DNA from: JBOCEF01 sp050586345
GTDB taxonomy: Bacteria > Pseudomonadota > Alphaproteobacteria > Rhodobacterales > Rhodobacteraceae
Assembly: GCF_050586345.1 (NCBI RefSeq)
Contig: NZ_JBOCEF010000001.1
Coordinates: 186,001 to 250,000, forward strand
DNA: 64,000 nt
Direction of reading: 5' to 3'
Below the pieces are notes generated by a model. It was not told the DNA's origin, searched no databases, and saw only the letters and a list, made by a program, of their open reading frames with translations. Numbering within the stretch: the first letter of the stretch is position 1; each line of letters opens with the position of its first letter. Below, one piece after another: positions 9,554 through 18,273 of this stretch. Both the position numbers and the translations under genes were made by a program.

Positions 9554-9907
9554 ATGAACATCTACCACTGCCTGATCGACCTGAAGGAGGAGGGGAAGGC
9601 CCTCGCCTTCGCCCAGGCCATGGAGGCCTGGATGACCCACCTGCACGAGGAGGGGACGATCCTGTCCTGGCGGCTGATGCGCCGGAAGCTGAACCTCGCC
9701 TCGGACCGGTTCACGGATTTCCTGCTGGTGGTGGAGTTCCAGGATTTCGCCCAGTTCGACCGCGCCTTCCGGCTGGTGGGCAGCACGAAGGACGAGCATG
9801 TCGGCAAGCTGCACCGCATGGTGCACGAGATGATCGCCCACAAGTATTGCGGCCTCTACCGCACCTTCCCGGACCCGGAACGGGTGGAGCGCCTCGGGTT
9901 GATCTGA
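9554..9907 (+). CDS. Small conserved hypothetical protein (DUF6614-like)
   Basis: A 117-aa soluble protein beginning MNIYHCLIDLKEEGK, with no signal peptide or membrane segment. The compact alpha/beta pattern (MNIYHCLIDL, LSWRLMRRKL, FTDFLLVVEF) suggests a ferredoxin-like dimeric barrel. I believe it belongs to the DUF6614 family of Rhodobacteraceae, but this is from memory. Function is unknown. It stands alone between ptsP and the OpgC-like gene. Confidence 0.75.
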   Translation: MNIYHCLIDLKEEGKALAFAQAMEAWMTHLHEEGTILSWRLMRRKLNLASDRFTDFLLVVEFQDFAQFDRAFRLVGSTKDEHVGKLHRMVHEMIAHKYCGLYRTFPDPERVERLGLI

Positions 9908-10034
9908 GCCGCCCGCCGGGGCGCCTTCCGCGACGTTTTTCAGAAAAACCTCTCCGTCGTCTTGATGTTGCGGCGCAGCGAGAGCAGTATGGCTTCCGTA
10001 ACGCGGCCAGAGGCGCCGCGTGGACGGGGGAATC

Positions 10035-11165
10035 ATGCGGTATACGCTGGTCGACGGGATGCGTGGGCATCTTCTTCTTGGCATGATGTACGCTCACATG
10101 TCGTTCTCGACCGCCGTGCCCTTCGCATCGTACTTCCATCATGCCAAGTGGATTGGCCTGTATGATGCTGAATTCTTCATCCCGATCTCGGGCTTCTTGA
10201 TCGGTTTGTTGTGTTTCGGGACGGATCGGCCCCGCTCTTTCGGTCGTTTTGCAGTCACCCGGCTGAGGGTGATCTATGGGTACATGCTCATTTGCCACGT
10301 CCCCTTCCTGCTCGACGGGCTGACCGGGGTGGACTGGGCGGAGTCGCCGGGCGCGGGGACGCGGCTGCTCGTCGAGTCCCTGCTGCTTCAGAAGGGCGGC
10401 TATTACGCCGACATCCTGATCATCTACATCTGCTGCTTCCTGGTCTGCGGCGGGCTGAGCGCGCTGTTCGGCGCGGACCTGCGCAAGTGGTGCGCGGGCT
10501 CGGCGCTGATCTACGCCGCATCCCAGGTCGAGGGCTCGGCCGGGCTGTTCGGCCTGGTCGGCGGGTTCCAGCCCTTCGACATCGCCGCCTGGCAGTTCCT
10601 GTTCGTGATCTTCGTCGCCCTCGGGGGCTGGTCGCCCGCGCTGCGCCGCCGGGCGCTGGCGGCGCCGGCCTGGGCCGCGCCGGTTCTCGCCATCGGCGGC
10701 CTGTGGCTGACGGCGAGCGCGGCGCACGGCCTGCCGCCCTTCAACCTGCATCCCGCGCTGAACGGCTTCGACGGCCGGATGGAGCTGACGCCCTTCTACC
10801 TGGTCCGGGTGCTGGCCGGGTGCCTCGCCATCACCGCGATCCTGGTCGGGCGCGACGCGCTGACGGCCCCGGCGCGGGCGGCGCTGCGCTGGTATTTCTC
10901 GCTCGGGCCGCTGCGGCGGGTGGGGCGCTGGTCGATCCAGGCCTTCACCCTGCACGTGCTGCTGATGGCGGCCGCGATCCAGGTCGACTGGACGGCCCTG
11001 TCCACGCCCCTGCGCGCCGCGGCGCTGGTCGGGGCGGTGGCGCTGTTCTTCGGGCTGATGCAGCTTTACGCCCTGTGGCGCGAGGCGCCGTCGGACGCCG
11101 CGTCCGGGGCCCCGTCCGGCGCCGAGGCGGCGTCGGGCGCGCGCAGTGCGGGCGGGCGCGGCTGA
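10035..11165 (+). CDS. OpgC-type multi-pass membrane protein
   Basis: About 376 aa with roughly ten hydrophobic segments. The N-terminus MRYTLVDGMRGHLLLGMM and the following FFIPISGFLIGL segment match the OpgC/acyltransferase-3 fold. OpgC proteins add succinyl or similar groups to periplasmic glucans. Whether this one does so cannot be said, as no glucan synthesis genes (opgGH) are nearby. The start could be the GTG at 10020, which has AGAGG upstream, or the ATG at 10035, which fits the family N-terminus better. The C-terminus is a low-complexity Ala/Gly/Ser tail. The first 250 nt are visibly less GC-rich than the rest of the window. Confidence 0.75.
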   Translation: MRYTLVDGMRGHLLLGMMYAHMSFSTAVPFASYFHHAKWIGLYDAEFFIPISGFLIGLLCFGTDRPRSFGRFAVTRLRVIYGYMLICHVPFLLDGLTGVDWAESPGAGTRLLVESLLLQKGGYYADILIIYICCFLVCGGLSALFGADLRKWCAGSALIYAASQVEGSAGLFGLVGGFQPFDIAAWQFLFVIFVALGGWSPALRRRALAAPAWAAPVLAIGGLWLTASAAHGLPPFNLHPALNGFDGRMELTPFYLVRVLAGCLAITAILVGRDALTAPARAALRWYFSLGPLRRVGRWSIQAFTLHVLLMAAAIQVDWTALSTPLRAAALVGAVALFFGLMQLYALWREAPSDAASGAPSGAEAASGARSAGGRG

Positions 11166-11189
11166 TCCCGCGCATCCGCCCCGGCCCCC

Positions 11190-11897
11190 TCAGTCGTCGT
11201 CCAGCAGCGCCTTGCGGCTGTCCGAGCGGAATTCGCGCCGGTGCAGCACCGCCGCGGTGGCCAGGGTCGCGCAGCCGAACGCCTCGGGCCCCAGGAACCA
11301 GGCCAGCGCGGCGAGGCAGAAATAGAGCTGCCGCAGCCCGCGGTTGAAGCTCTTGCCCGCCGAGATGTTCAGAAGCCCCGCCTTGCGCGCGATGCGCTGG
11401 TTCTCCGCCTCGTCCGCGTCGCGCCCCACCGCGCCCATCAGGATCGCGCAATAGCCGAACAGCCGGTGCGCCCAGACGAAGCGCAGGAAGGCGCTGACCA
11501 GCAGCACCACCAGGAACAGGATCTTCGCCTCGGAGGTGGTGCGCGAAATCTCCAGCTGGTCCGCCGACAGGTCCTGCGCCAGGCTGACCACCTGCTCCGC
11601 CTGGCCCAGCAGCGCCGCGGCCCCGCCGATGGCGATCATGCAGCCCGAGGCGAAGAAGGCGGTCCCCGAGCGCAGCTGCGCCAGCAGCGCGCCGTCGAGG
11701 ATCCGCGGCTCGCGCAGCAGCATCTGCTCCATCCACCGCATCCGGTAGCGGCCCATCACCTGCGCGGTCGAGGGGCGGCGCGCGGGCGCCCGCTCGATGG
11801 CCCAGGTCATGCCGAACCACAGCAGCAGGAACAGCCCCAGGGCGGCGGCGTCCCGCCAGCTGAAAAAGGCGGCGTCGATGAGCGAAAGCGGCGTCAT
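11190..11897 (-). CDS. DUF599 family membrane protein
   Basis: A 235-aa inner-membrane protein with about four membrane segments: near the N-terminus (ALGLFLLLWFGMTWAIE), around residues 75-95, around 130-150, and near the C-terminus. The sequence ERAPARRPSTAQVMGRYRMRWMEQML after the first segment and the later RFVWAHRLFGYCAILMGA are typical of DUF599. Function is unknown. It converges on the OpgC-like gene, whose stop is 24 nt away, and diverges from glcD. The start was placed at MTPLSLID, behind GGGGGAA on the minus strand. Confidence 0.82.
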   Translation of the reverse strand: MTPLSLIDAAFFSWRDAAALGLFLLLWFGMTWAIERAPARRPSTAQVMGRYRMRWMEQMLLREPRILDGALLAQLRSGTAFFASGCMIAIGGAAALLGQAEQVVSLAQDLSADQLEISRTTSEAKILFLVVLLVSAFLRFVWAHRLFGYCAILMGAVGRDADEAENQRIARKAGLLNISAGKSFNRGLRQLYFCLAALAWFLGPEAFGCATLATAAVLHRREFRSDSRKALLDDD

Positions 11898-12019
11898 GCC
11901 CCTGCTTCCCCCGTCCCGCGGCGCTTGGCAAGCCTCCGAATTGGTAAGATAATCGGACCAATTTCGCAGCGCGGGTCCGGGCCGCCGCCCGGCCGCGCCA
12001 CGCAAGGGAGGGGACCGCC

Positions 12020-13474
12020 ATGCAGATGCCCGAGCCGAACGCCGCCGTGATGGCCCGCAAATCCGCGGTGGTGGAGGCGCTGCGCGCCGCGCTGCCCGCC
12101 GACGCGGTGATCGACGACGACACCGAGACGCGGGCCTATGACTGCGACGCGCTGACGGCCTATGCCTGCCGCCCCCTCGCCGTCACCCTGCCGCGCACCA
12201 CCGAGGAAGTCGCCGCGGTCCTGCGCATCTGCCACGCGGAAGGCGTTCCGGTGATCCCCCGCGGCTCGGGCACCGGGCTGGCGGGCGGCGCGCTGCCGAC
12301 CGCCGATTCCGTGGTGCTCGGCGTCGCGCGGATGAACCAGGTGCTGGAGACGGACTATGCCGACCGGGTGATCCGGGTGCAGACCGGCCGCACCAACCTG
12401 TCCGTCACCGGCGCGGTGGAGGCGGACGGGTTCTTCTACGCCCCCGACCCGTCGAGCCAGCTCGCCTGCGCCATCGCGGGCAACATCGCGATGAACTCGG
12501 GCGGGGCGCATTGCCTGAAATACGGGGTGACCACCAACAACCTGCTCGGCGTCACCATCGTCACCATGGCGGGCGAGATCCTGGAGATCGGCGGGCCTTA
12601 CGCCGACGCCGCGGGGCTGGACCTGCTCGGCGTCATCTGCGGCTCCGAGGGGCAGCTGGGGGTGGTGACGGAAGCCACGCTGCGGATCCTGCCCAAGCCC
12701 GAGGGCGCGCGGCCGATCCTGCTGGCCTTCGATTCCGCCGAAGTCGCCGGGGATTGCGTCTTCGACATCATCAAGTCGGGCGTCCTGCCGGTGGCGATCG
12801 AGTTCATGGACAAGCCGATCATCCACCTGACCGAGAATTTCGTCGGCGCGGGCTATCCGCTCGACGCCGAGGCGCTGCTGATCGTGGAGGTCGAGGGCTC
12901 GGACGCCGAGATCGACGAGGCGCTGGGCCGGGTCAAGGCGGTCGCCGCGCGCCACAACCCCATGGAGATGCGCGAAAGCACCGGCCCCGAGCAGTCGGCG
13001 GCGATCTGGAAGGGCCGCAAGGCCGCTTTCGGCGCCACGGGGCAGGTGGCCGACTACCTGTGCATGGACGGCACGGTGCCGATCTCGGCCCTGCCGAAGG
13101 TGCTGGTGGGCACGGCGGAGCTGGCGAAGGCGGCCGGTCTCGGCGTCGCCAACGTGTTCCATGCCGGCGACGGCAACATGCACCCGCTGATCCTGTTCAA
13201 CGCCAACGACCCGGCGGAACTCGCCAAGGCCGAGAAGCTGGGGGCCGACATCCTGCTGCTCTGCGTCGAGGCGGGCGGCTGCCTGACCGGCGAGCACGGC
13301 GTGGGCGTCGAGAAGCGCGACCTGATGGACCGGCAATATGCGCCCGAGGATCTCGATGCGCAAATGTCGGTCAAGGACGTGTTCGACCCCGACTGGCTGC
13401 TGAACCCGGCCAAGGTGTTCCCGATCTACGCCAGCGCCTCCCGGCGCGAGGGACGGCGCGACGCGGCGGCCTGA
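12020..13474 (+). CDS. glcD: Glycolate oxidase subunit GlcD (FAD-linked)
   Basis: Catalytic FAD subunit of glycolate dehydrogenase, which oxidises glycolate to glyoxylate. The 484-aa protein has the N-terminal FAD_binding_4 domain (about 40-215: PRGSGTGLAGGALP, then GNIAMNSGGAHCLKYG) and the C-terminal FAD-oxidase domain ending with the flavin-contacting NVFHAGDGNMHP (about 378-389) and GEHGVGVEKRD. It is the first gene of glcDEF. The promoter should lie in the 122-nt gap to the divergent DUF599 gene. Confidence 0.95.
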   Translation: MQMPEPNAAVMARKSAVVEALRAALPADAVIDDDTETRAYDCDALTAYACRPLAVTLPRTTEEVAAVLRICHAEGVPVIPRGSGTGLAGGALPTADSVVLGVARMNQVLETDYADRVIRVQTGRTNLSVTGAVEADGFFYAPDPSSQLACAIAGNIAMNSGGAHCLKYGVTTNNLLGVTIVTMAGEILEIGGPYADAAGLDLLGVICGSEGQLGVVTEATLRILPKPEGARPILLAFDSAEVAGDCVFDIIKSGVLPVAIEFMDKPIIHLTENFVGAGYPLDAEALLIVEVEGSDAEIDEALGRVKAVAARHNPMEMRESTGPEQSAAIWKGRKAAFGATGQVADYLCMDGTVPISALPKVLVGTAELAKAAGLGVANVFHAGDGNMHPLILFNANDPAELAKAEKLGADILLLCVEAGGCLTGEHGVGVEKRDLMDRQYAPEDLDAQMSVKDVFDPDWLLNPAKVFPIYASASRREGRRDAAA

Positions 13475-13510
13475 GCCGCGCGGGGCAAGGACGAAGGCGG
13501 GGCGCAGACC

Positions 13511-13544
13511 CCCGGAACGAGTGGAGGCCCGGAACGAGTGGAGG
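13511..13544 (+). repeat. Perfect 17-bp tandem duplication covering the glcE ribosome-binding site
   Basis: The 17-mer CCCGGAACGAGTGGAGG occurs twice, head to tail, at 13511-13527 and 13528-13544. Each copy carries a GTGGAGG that can act as Shine-Dalgarno sequence. The second copy is 8 nt from the GTG at 13553. The repeat could be a recent slippage event. Confidence 0.9.
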
Positions 13545-13552
13545 TAGCTCAC

Positions 13553-14704
13553 GTGAGACCGACGGACGAGGCTGAACTGGCCGAGGCGATCGCCTCGGCG
13601 ACCGGGCCGCTGGAGATCATCGGCGGCGGATCGCGCGCGGGTTTCGGCCGCCCGGTCGAGGGCGTGCCGCTCGAGACGGGCGCGCTCTCGGGCGTGTCGG
13701 TCTATGAGCCGGGCGCGCTGTCGCTGGTCGCGGGCGCGGGCACGCCGCTGGCGGAGGTCGAGGCGCTGATCGCCGCCGAGAACCAGCGCTTCGCGTTCGA
13801 GCCGATGGACATGCGGCCCCTCCTCGGGACCTCCGGCGCGCCCACGGTGGGCGGGATGGCCGCCGCGGGGCTGGCCGGGCCGCGCCGGGTGCAGGCGGGC
13901 GCGGTGCGCGACGCCATGCTCGGCGTGCGCTTCGTCGACGGCGCCGGGCGCGTCATCAAGAATGGCGGGCGGGTGATGAAGAACGTCACCGGCTATGACC
14001 TGGTGAAGCTGCTCGCCGGGTCCCACGGCACGCTCGGGGTTCTGACCGAGATCAGCTTCAAGCTCTCCCCGATGCCCGAGGCCATGGCGACGCTGCGCAT
14101 CGACGGGCTGGACGATTCCGGCGCCGTGGCGGCGATGTCGGCGGCGCTCGGCTCGCCCTATGACGTGACCGGCGCGGCGCACCTGCCGGGGCAGGGGACG
14201 TTTGTGCGGATCGAGGGGCTGGACGGCTCGGTCGCCTATCGCCGCGACCGGCTGCGCGAATTGCTGTGCGTGCACGGCGCGGTGGACGACGTGGACGGGG
14301 ACGGCCCCTGGGCCGACATCCGCGACGTGTCCGCCTTCGCGGGGCGCGAGGGCGCGGTCTGGCGGCTGTCGATGCGGCCGTCCTCGGCCCCTGGCGTGGT
14401 CGCCCGCATCGCCGCCCGCCGCAGCGCCGAGGTGCAGTATGACTGGGGCGGGGGCCTCGTGTGGCTGTTGACGCCCGGGGCCGGCGACGCCGGCGCCGCC
14501 GTGATCCGCGAAGAGCTGGGCGCCGCGGGCCACGCCACGCTGGTCCGCGCCCCCGAGCCCGTGCGCGCCGCGACCCCGGTGTTCCAGCCCGAGCCCGCGC
14601 CGCTCGCCGCCCTCTCCGCCGGGCTGCGCGCGAAGTTCGACCCGCGCGGGATCCTCAACCCCGGGCGCATGACGCCCGCCGAACTCCATGCCGGGGCCGC
14701 CTGA
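13553..14704 (+). CDS. glcE: Glycolate oxidase subunit GlcE (FAD-binding)
   Basis: Second FAD-binding subunit of glycolate dehydrogenase (383 aa from this start). The N-terminal half is a reduced FAD_binding_4 domain (IIGGGSRAGFGRP near residue 20, then LLGTSGAPTVGGMAA and KNVTGYDLVKLLAGSHGTLG). The C-terminus is the short PNPGRMTP-type end of the family (here NPGRM). The start chosen is the GTG with GGAGG 8 nt upstream; an in-frame GTG at 13538 lies inside the duplicated ribosome-binding site. Its stop overlaps the glcF start (ATGA), implying coupled translation. Confidence 0.92.
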   Translation: MRPTDEAELAEAIASATGPLEIIGGGSRAGFGRPVEGVPLETGALSGVSVYEPGALSLVAGAGTPLAEVEALIAAENQRFAFEPMDMRPLLGTSGAPTVGGMAAAGLAGPRRVQAGAVRDAMLGVRFVDGAGRVIKNGGRVMKNVTGYDLVKLLAGSHGTLGVLTEISFKLSPMPEAMATLRIDGLDDSGAVAAMSAALGSPYDVTGAAHLPGQGTFVRIEGLDGSVAYRRDRLRELLCVHGAVDDVDGDGPWADIRDVSAFAGREGAVWRLSMRPSSAPGVVARIAARRSAEVQYDWGGGLVWLLTPGAGDAGAAVIREELGAAGHATLVRAPEPVRAATPVFQPEPAPLAALSAGLRAKFDPRGILNPGRMTPAELHAGAA

Positions 14705-16002
14705 TGCAGACCAATTTCACCCCCGAACAGCTGCAGGACCCCGGGATCGCCCGGTCCAACAAGATCCTGCGCTCCTGCGTGCATTGCGGGTTCTGCACCG
14801 CCACCTGCCCGACCTACCAGGTGCTGGGCGACGAGCTGGATTCCCCCCGCGGCCGCATCTACCTGATCAAGGAGATGCTGGAGACGGGCCGCCCCGCCGA
14901 CGCGAAGACGGTCAAGCACGTGGACCGCTGCCTCGGGTGCCTCGCCTGCATGTCGACCTGCCCGTCGGGGGTCGATTACATGCACCTTCTCGACCATGCC
15001 CGCGCGCATATCGAGAAGACCTGGAAGCGCCCGCTCTATGACCGCGTGCTGCGCGGGGTGCTGGCGGCGATCCTGCCCTATCCGACCCGCTTCCGCGTCG
15101 CCATCCTCGGGGCCTGGGCCGCGCGCCCGTTCCGCAAGGCGATGCCGAGGGAGCTGCGCGCGATGGTCGAGATGGCCCCGCGCGACCTGCCGCCCCCGAG
15201 CCTCTTCGACCAGCCGCAGGTGATCCCGGCGCAGGGAGAGCGCAAGCGCCGCGTGGCCCTGATGACCGGCTGCGCGCAAAAGGCCCTCGATACCGAGATC
15301 AACGAGGCGACGATCCGCCTGCTGACCCGCCATGGCTGCGAGGTGGTGATCGCCGAGGGCGCCGGCTGCTGCGGGGCGCTGACGCATCACATGGGCAAGG
15401 CGGACAGTTCCCACGCCTTCGCCAAGGCCAACATCAAGGCCTGGACGCGGGAGATCGACGGCGAGGGCCTCGACGCCGTGGTCATCAACGCCTCGGGCTG
15501 CGGCACCACGGTGAAGGATTACGGGGTGATGTTCGAAGACACCCCGTATGAACGCAAGGCGCAGAAGATCGCCGCCATGACGCGCGACATCACCGAGTTC
15601 ATGGAGGAGATCGGCCTCGGCCCGGTCGCCGAAGACGCCGGGGCGAAGGGCCTGCGCGTCGGCTATCACGCGGCCTGCTCGCTCCAGCACGGGCAGAAGG
15701 TGACGGCGGCGCCCAAGCGGCTGCTGAAACAGGCGGGGTTCGAGGTGGCCGAGCCCGCCGATCCGCACCTGTGCTGCGGCTCGGCCGGGACCTACAACCT
15801 GCTCCAGCCCGAGATCGCGGGCCAGCTGCAGGACCGCAAGGTCGCGACGCTCGAGGCGGTGAACCCGGACGTGATCTCGGCGGGCAATATCGGCTGCATG
15901 GTGCAGATCGGCGCCAAGGCGGGCGCCCCGGTGGTGCACACCGCGCAGCTGCTCGACTGGGCCACCGGCGGGCCGGTCCCCCCGGCGCTGGCGGGGGGCT
16001 GA
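14704..16002 (+). CDS. glcF: Glycolate oxidase iron-sulfur subunit GlcF
   Basis: Electron-transfer subunit of glycolate dehydrogenase (432 aa). Two 4Fe-4S motifs lie in the N-terminal quarter: CVHCGFCTATCP (about residue 22) and CLGCLACMSTCPSG (about 77). Two CCG domains follow, with the cysteine motifs CCGALTHHMG (about 222) and CCGSAGTYN (about 357). The ATG overlaps the glcE stop. The three-subunit set, in order D-E-F, is complete; malate synthase and a GlcC regulator are not in the window. Confidence 0.95.
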   Translation: MQTNFTPEQLQDPGIARSNKILRSCVHCGFCTATCPTYQVLGDELDSPRGRIYLIKEMLETGRPADAKTVKHVDRCLGCLACMSTCPSGVDYMHLLDHARAHIEKTWKRPLYDRVLRGVLAAILPYPTRFRVAILGAWAARPFRKAMPRELRAMVEMAPRDLPPPSLFDQPQVIPAQGERKRRVALMTGCAQKALDTEINEATIRLLTRHGCEVVIAEGAGCCGALTHHMGKADSSHAFAKANIKAWTREIDGEGLDAVVINASGCGTTVKDYGVMFEDTPYERKAQKIAAMTRDITEFMEEIGLGPVAEDAGAKGLRVGYHAACSLQHGQKVTAAPKRLLKQAGFEVAEPADPHLCCGSAGTYNLLQPEIAGQLQDRKVATLEAVNPDVISAGNIGCMVQIGAKAGAPVVHTAQLLDWATGGPVPPALAGG

Positions 16003-16170
16003 GCGGCGCGGCGCCGCCCCGGGACGGCCCGGCGCGCGGGTGAACATCGCCTTCAGGCTCTGTTGCGGTTCTTGCGTTCTACTTGCGGTAGCGCGCTTGT
16101 CCCGACGCTTCCTGTGCGCCATGTTCAGGGAAGGGGTGGGCCTGCGGATCTTGATGCAGGGGATGGCTGC

Positions 16171-17130
16171 ATGAGCCAAGGCTTTTACATGCGCATGTTT
16201 GCGCGCGAACCGGACCGGGCGGCGCAGCGCATGCGCCGGGACGCGGTCATCCGCCCCATGCGCGCCGCCGCCGGCGCGCTTGTCGCCGCGCTGCTGGCCG
16301 CCGCCGCCGCCGCGCCGCCCGCCGCCGCCGACGACGCCGCGCCGGCCCGGCCGGGGGCCGAGACCGGGCCGCGCGCCCCCCTCGCCGCCGCCGTCTCGCG
16401 CCTTGGCGACGCCCCGCGCCGCTGGGCGCCCGAGACCGAGCGCCGCCTCGCCTCCCATGCCGAGCAGAAGCAGTGGGAGGCCGTGGGCCGCGTCAACGCG
16501 GGCGGCTCGGGCTTCTGCACCGGCACCCTCGTCTCGGACCGCCACGTCGTCACCGCCGCGCATTGCGTGATCAACGCGCGCACCGGGCGGGCCTGGCGGC
16601 CCGGCTCGATCCATTTCGTCGCCGGGTATCGCAAGGGGGGCTACGCCGCCCACCGCACCGCGCTGCGCATCGCGCTGGTCGATCCCGACCACCCGATGTC
16701 GCCCAAGGCGCGGGCCGAACTGGCCGACATCTCCCGCGATCTCGCGGTGCTCGAACTCTCGCGCCCGATCACGGCCGAGGAGGTCCGGCCGATCCCCCTC
16801 GCCCTTCCCGGCGTCACCCCGCACCATGTCGACGTCTATTCCTATGGCCGCGACCGGGCCGAGGCGCTGTCGGTGGAGCGCGGCTGCGCGGTGCTGGCCC
16901 GGCGCGGCGAGGTCCTGTTCACCCGCTGCGAGGCGACGCCCGGCGTTTCGGGCGCGCCGCTGGTCGCCGTCGGCCCCGAGGGCGGGCGCGCGGGCGCGCG
17001 GGTGCTCGGCGTGGTCTCGGTCATGGGCCGCTCCACCGCCGATTCGCGCGGCGCCCCCCGCGGCGCCGGCCCCGCGCTCGGCGTCGCCGCCGACCGCCTT
17101 GGCAAGGATCTGATCGAGTCGCTTCAATGA
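16171..17130 (+). CDS. Secreted trypsin-like serine protease
   Basis: A predicted exported S1-family peptidase (319 aa from this start). After an Arg-rich stretch, a hydrophobic Ala-rich segment ending in a PPAAA type cleavage site is seen, so export by Sec is likely. Internal ATGs at 16231 and 16258 would give a more usual signal peptide. The triad is visible: His in VVTAAHC, Asp in SRDLAVLEL, Ser in GVSGAPL. The nucleophile loop is GVSGAP instead of the classical GDSGGP. The gene overlaps the next protease gene by 4 nt. No known substrate can be inferred. Confidence 0.82.
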   Translation: MSQGFYMRMFAREPDRAAQRMRRDAVIRPMRAAAGALVAALLAAAAAAPPAAADDAAPARPGAETGPRAPLAAAVSRLGDAPRRWAPETERRLASHAEQKQWEAVGRVNAGGSGFCTGTLVSDRHVVTAAHCVINARTGRAWRPGSIHFVAGYRKGGYAAHRTALRIALVDPDHPMSPKARAELADISRDLAVLELSRPITAEEVRPIPLALPGVTPHHVDVYSYGRDRAEALSVERGCAVLARRGEVLFTRCEATPGVSGAPLVAVGPEGGRAGARVLGVVSVMGRSTADSRGAPRGAGPALGVAADRLGKDLIESLQ

Positions 17131-18005
17131 TGCACACAGCTTTGCGCCGCGCGGCCGCGTATCTCGCCCTTTCGGCGACGGCCGCCTTCCTCGTCCCCTC
17201 CGCCGCCCCGGCGCAGGAGACCGCCGCCCGCCGGATGCTGCCCGATTACGAACAGCGCGAATGGCGCGGCGTGGGGCGGCTGAACATCACCGGCGGGGGC
17301 TATTGCACCGCCACGCTGCTGTCCGAGACGCTGGCCGTGACCGCGGCGCACTGCCTCTATGACGACCTGCGGCGGCGCTATGACACCGAGGTCTATTTCG
17401 CCGCCGGCTATCGCGACGGGACCTGGGAGGCGATCCGACAGGCCAGGCGCACCGCGGTGCATCCCGATTACGTGCCCACCCGCGGGCGCCGGATGAAGAT
17501 CGACAACGTCTATTCCGACATCGCGCTGGTGGAGCTGGACGCGCCGGTGCTCGGCTCGCGCATCCCGCACTACCCGCCCGACGCGCTGCCGGCCAAGGAC
17601 GGGGCGGTGGCGCTGCTCAGCTATGGCCGGGGCCGCAGCTTCGCGCTGTCCTTGCAGGAGCCGTGCCGGGTCCGCGGCCGCGACGGCGACATCGCCCGGC
17701 TGACCTGCGAGGTCGCGCCCGGATCCTCGGGCGCGCCGGTGTTCCGCCGGGCGGCGGACGGCGCCCCGCAGATGGTGGCGATCATCTCGGGCCATGACCG
17801 CAGCCAGACCTACGCGGCCGTGCTCGACGCCGCGCTGCCGACCCTCAAGGCGCGGCTGAAGACCCACGAGGTCGCGCGCAAGAGCGTCGCGGCCCCCGGC
17901 GCGGGCGCCGCGGCGGGCGGCGGCGGCGCGTTCAAGTCGGTGCGCCCGGGGGGCGGGCTGTCGGGCGGTTCGGCCTGGCAGGGGCGCAGGCCCCCGGGCG
18001 GCTGA
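17127..18005 (+). CDS. Second secreted trypsin-like serine protease
   Basis: A 292-aa S1-family peptidase whose ATG overlaps the stop of the preceding protease, so the two are co-translated. A clean signal peptide (about 30 residues, ending SAAPAQE) is followed by the protease domain with His in AVTAAHCLYD, Asp in YSDIALVEL and Ser in PGSSGAPVF. The C-terminus adds a Gly/Pro-rich tail. It shares the RxxVGRLN start of the domain and the Cys placement with its neighbour, so the pair looks like an old tandem duplication. Processing of envelope proteins is plausible but unproven. Confidence 0.85.
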   Translation: MMHTALRRAAAYLALSATAAFLVPSAAPAQETAARRMLPDYEQREWRGVGRLNITGGGYCTATLLSETLAVTAAHCLYDDLRRRYDTEVYFAAGYRDGTWEAIRQARRTAVHPDYVPTRGRRMKIDNVYSDIALVELDAPVLGSRIPHYPPDALPAKDGAVALLSYGRGRSFALSLQEPCRVRGRDGDIARLTCEVAPGSSGAPVFRRAADGAPQMVAIISGHDRSQTYAAVLDAALPTLKARLKTHEVARKSVAAPGAGAAAGGGGAFKSVRPGGGLSGGSAWQGRRPPGG

Positions 18006-18069
18006 GGGGGGCGGCCGAAGGGGCGGCCGCGGCGGGGGGCCGAGGGCCCCCGATCCCGACCGCAGGACC

Positions 18070-18106
18070 GGCGGCGCCGTCCCGAAAAGGGCGGCGCCGC
18101 CTGCAT
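18070..18106 (+). terminator. Probable terminator after the protease pair
   Basis: GGCGGCGCC and GGCGCCGCC form an inverted repeat, extended inward by further pairs around a GAAA-containing loop, 65 nt after the second protease stop. The tail (TGCATTTG) is only weakly T-rich, so this is a moderate call. Confidence 0.45.
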
Positions 18107-18128
18107 TTGCGGGGGCGCGGGCCGGGGT

Positions 18129-18157
18129 CTTGACGCCCCGCGGAACGCTTCCCATCT
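18129..18157 (+). promoter_or_regulatory. Probable heat-shock (RpoH) promoter of the hsp20 gene
   Basis: CTTGAC (18129-18134), a 16-nt spacer and CCCATCT (18151-18157) resemble the sigma-32 pattern CTTGA...CCCATnT. It lies about 115 nt before the Hsp20 start. The match is by eye; the heat-shock identity of the gene it precedes supports it. Confidence 0.5.
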
Positions 18158-18273
18158 GGGTGTCATGCGCCGGTCGCCGCTCCAGGGGCCGGCGCGCGAA
18201 TGACCAACCGCGGGGCCGGTCCGATGCCGGAGGGCCCCTGACACATGTCGCTCAGACCAGAGGATATGCAGCC

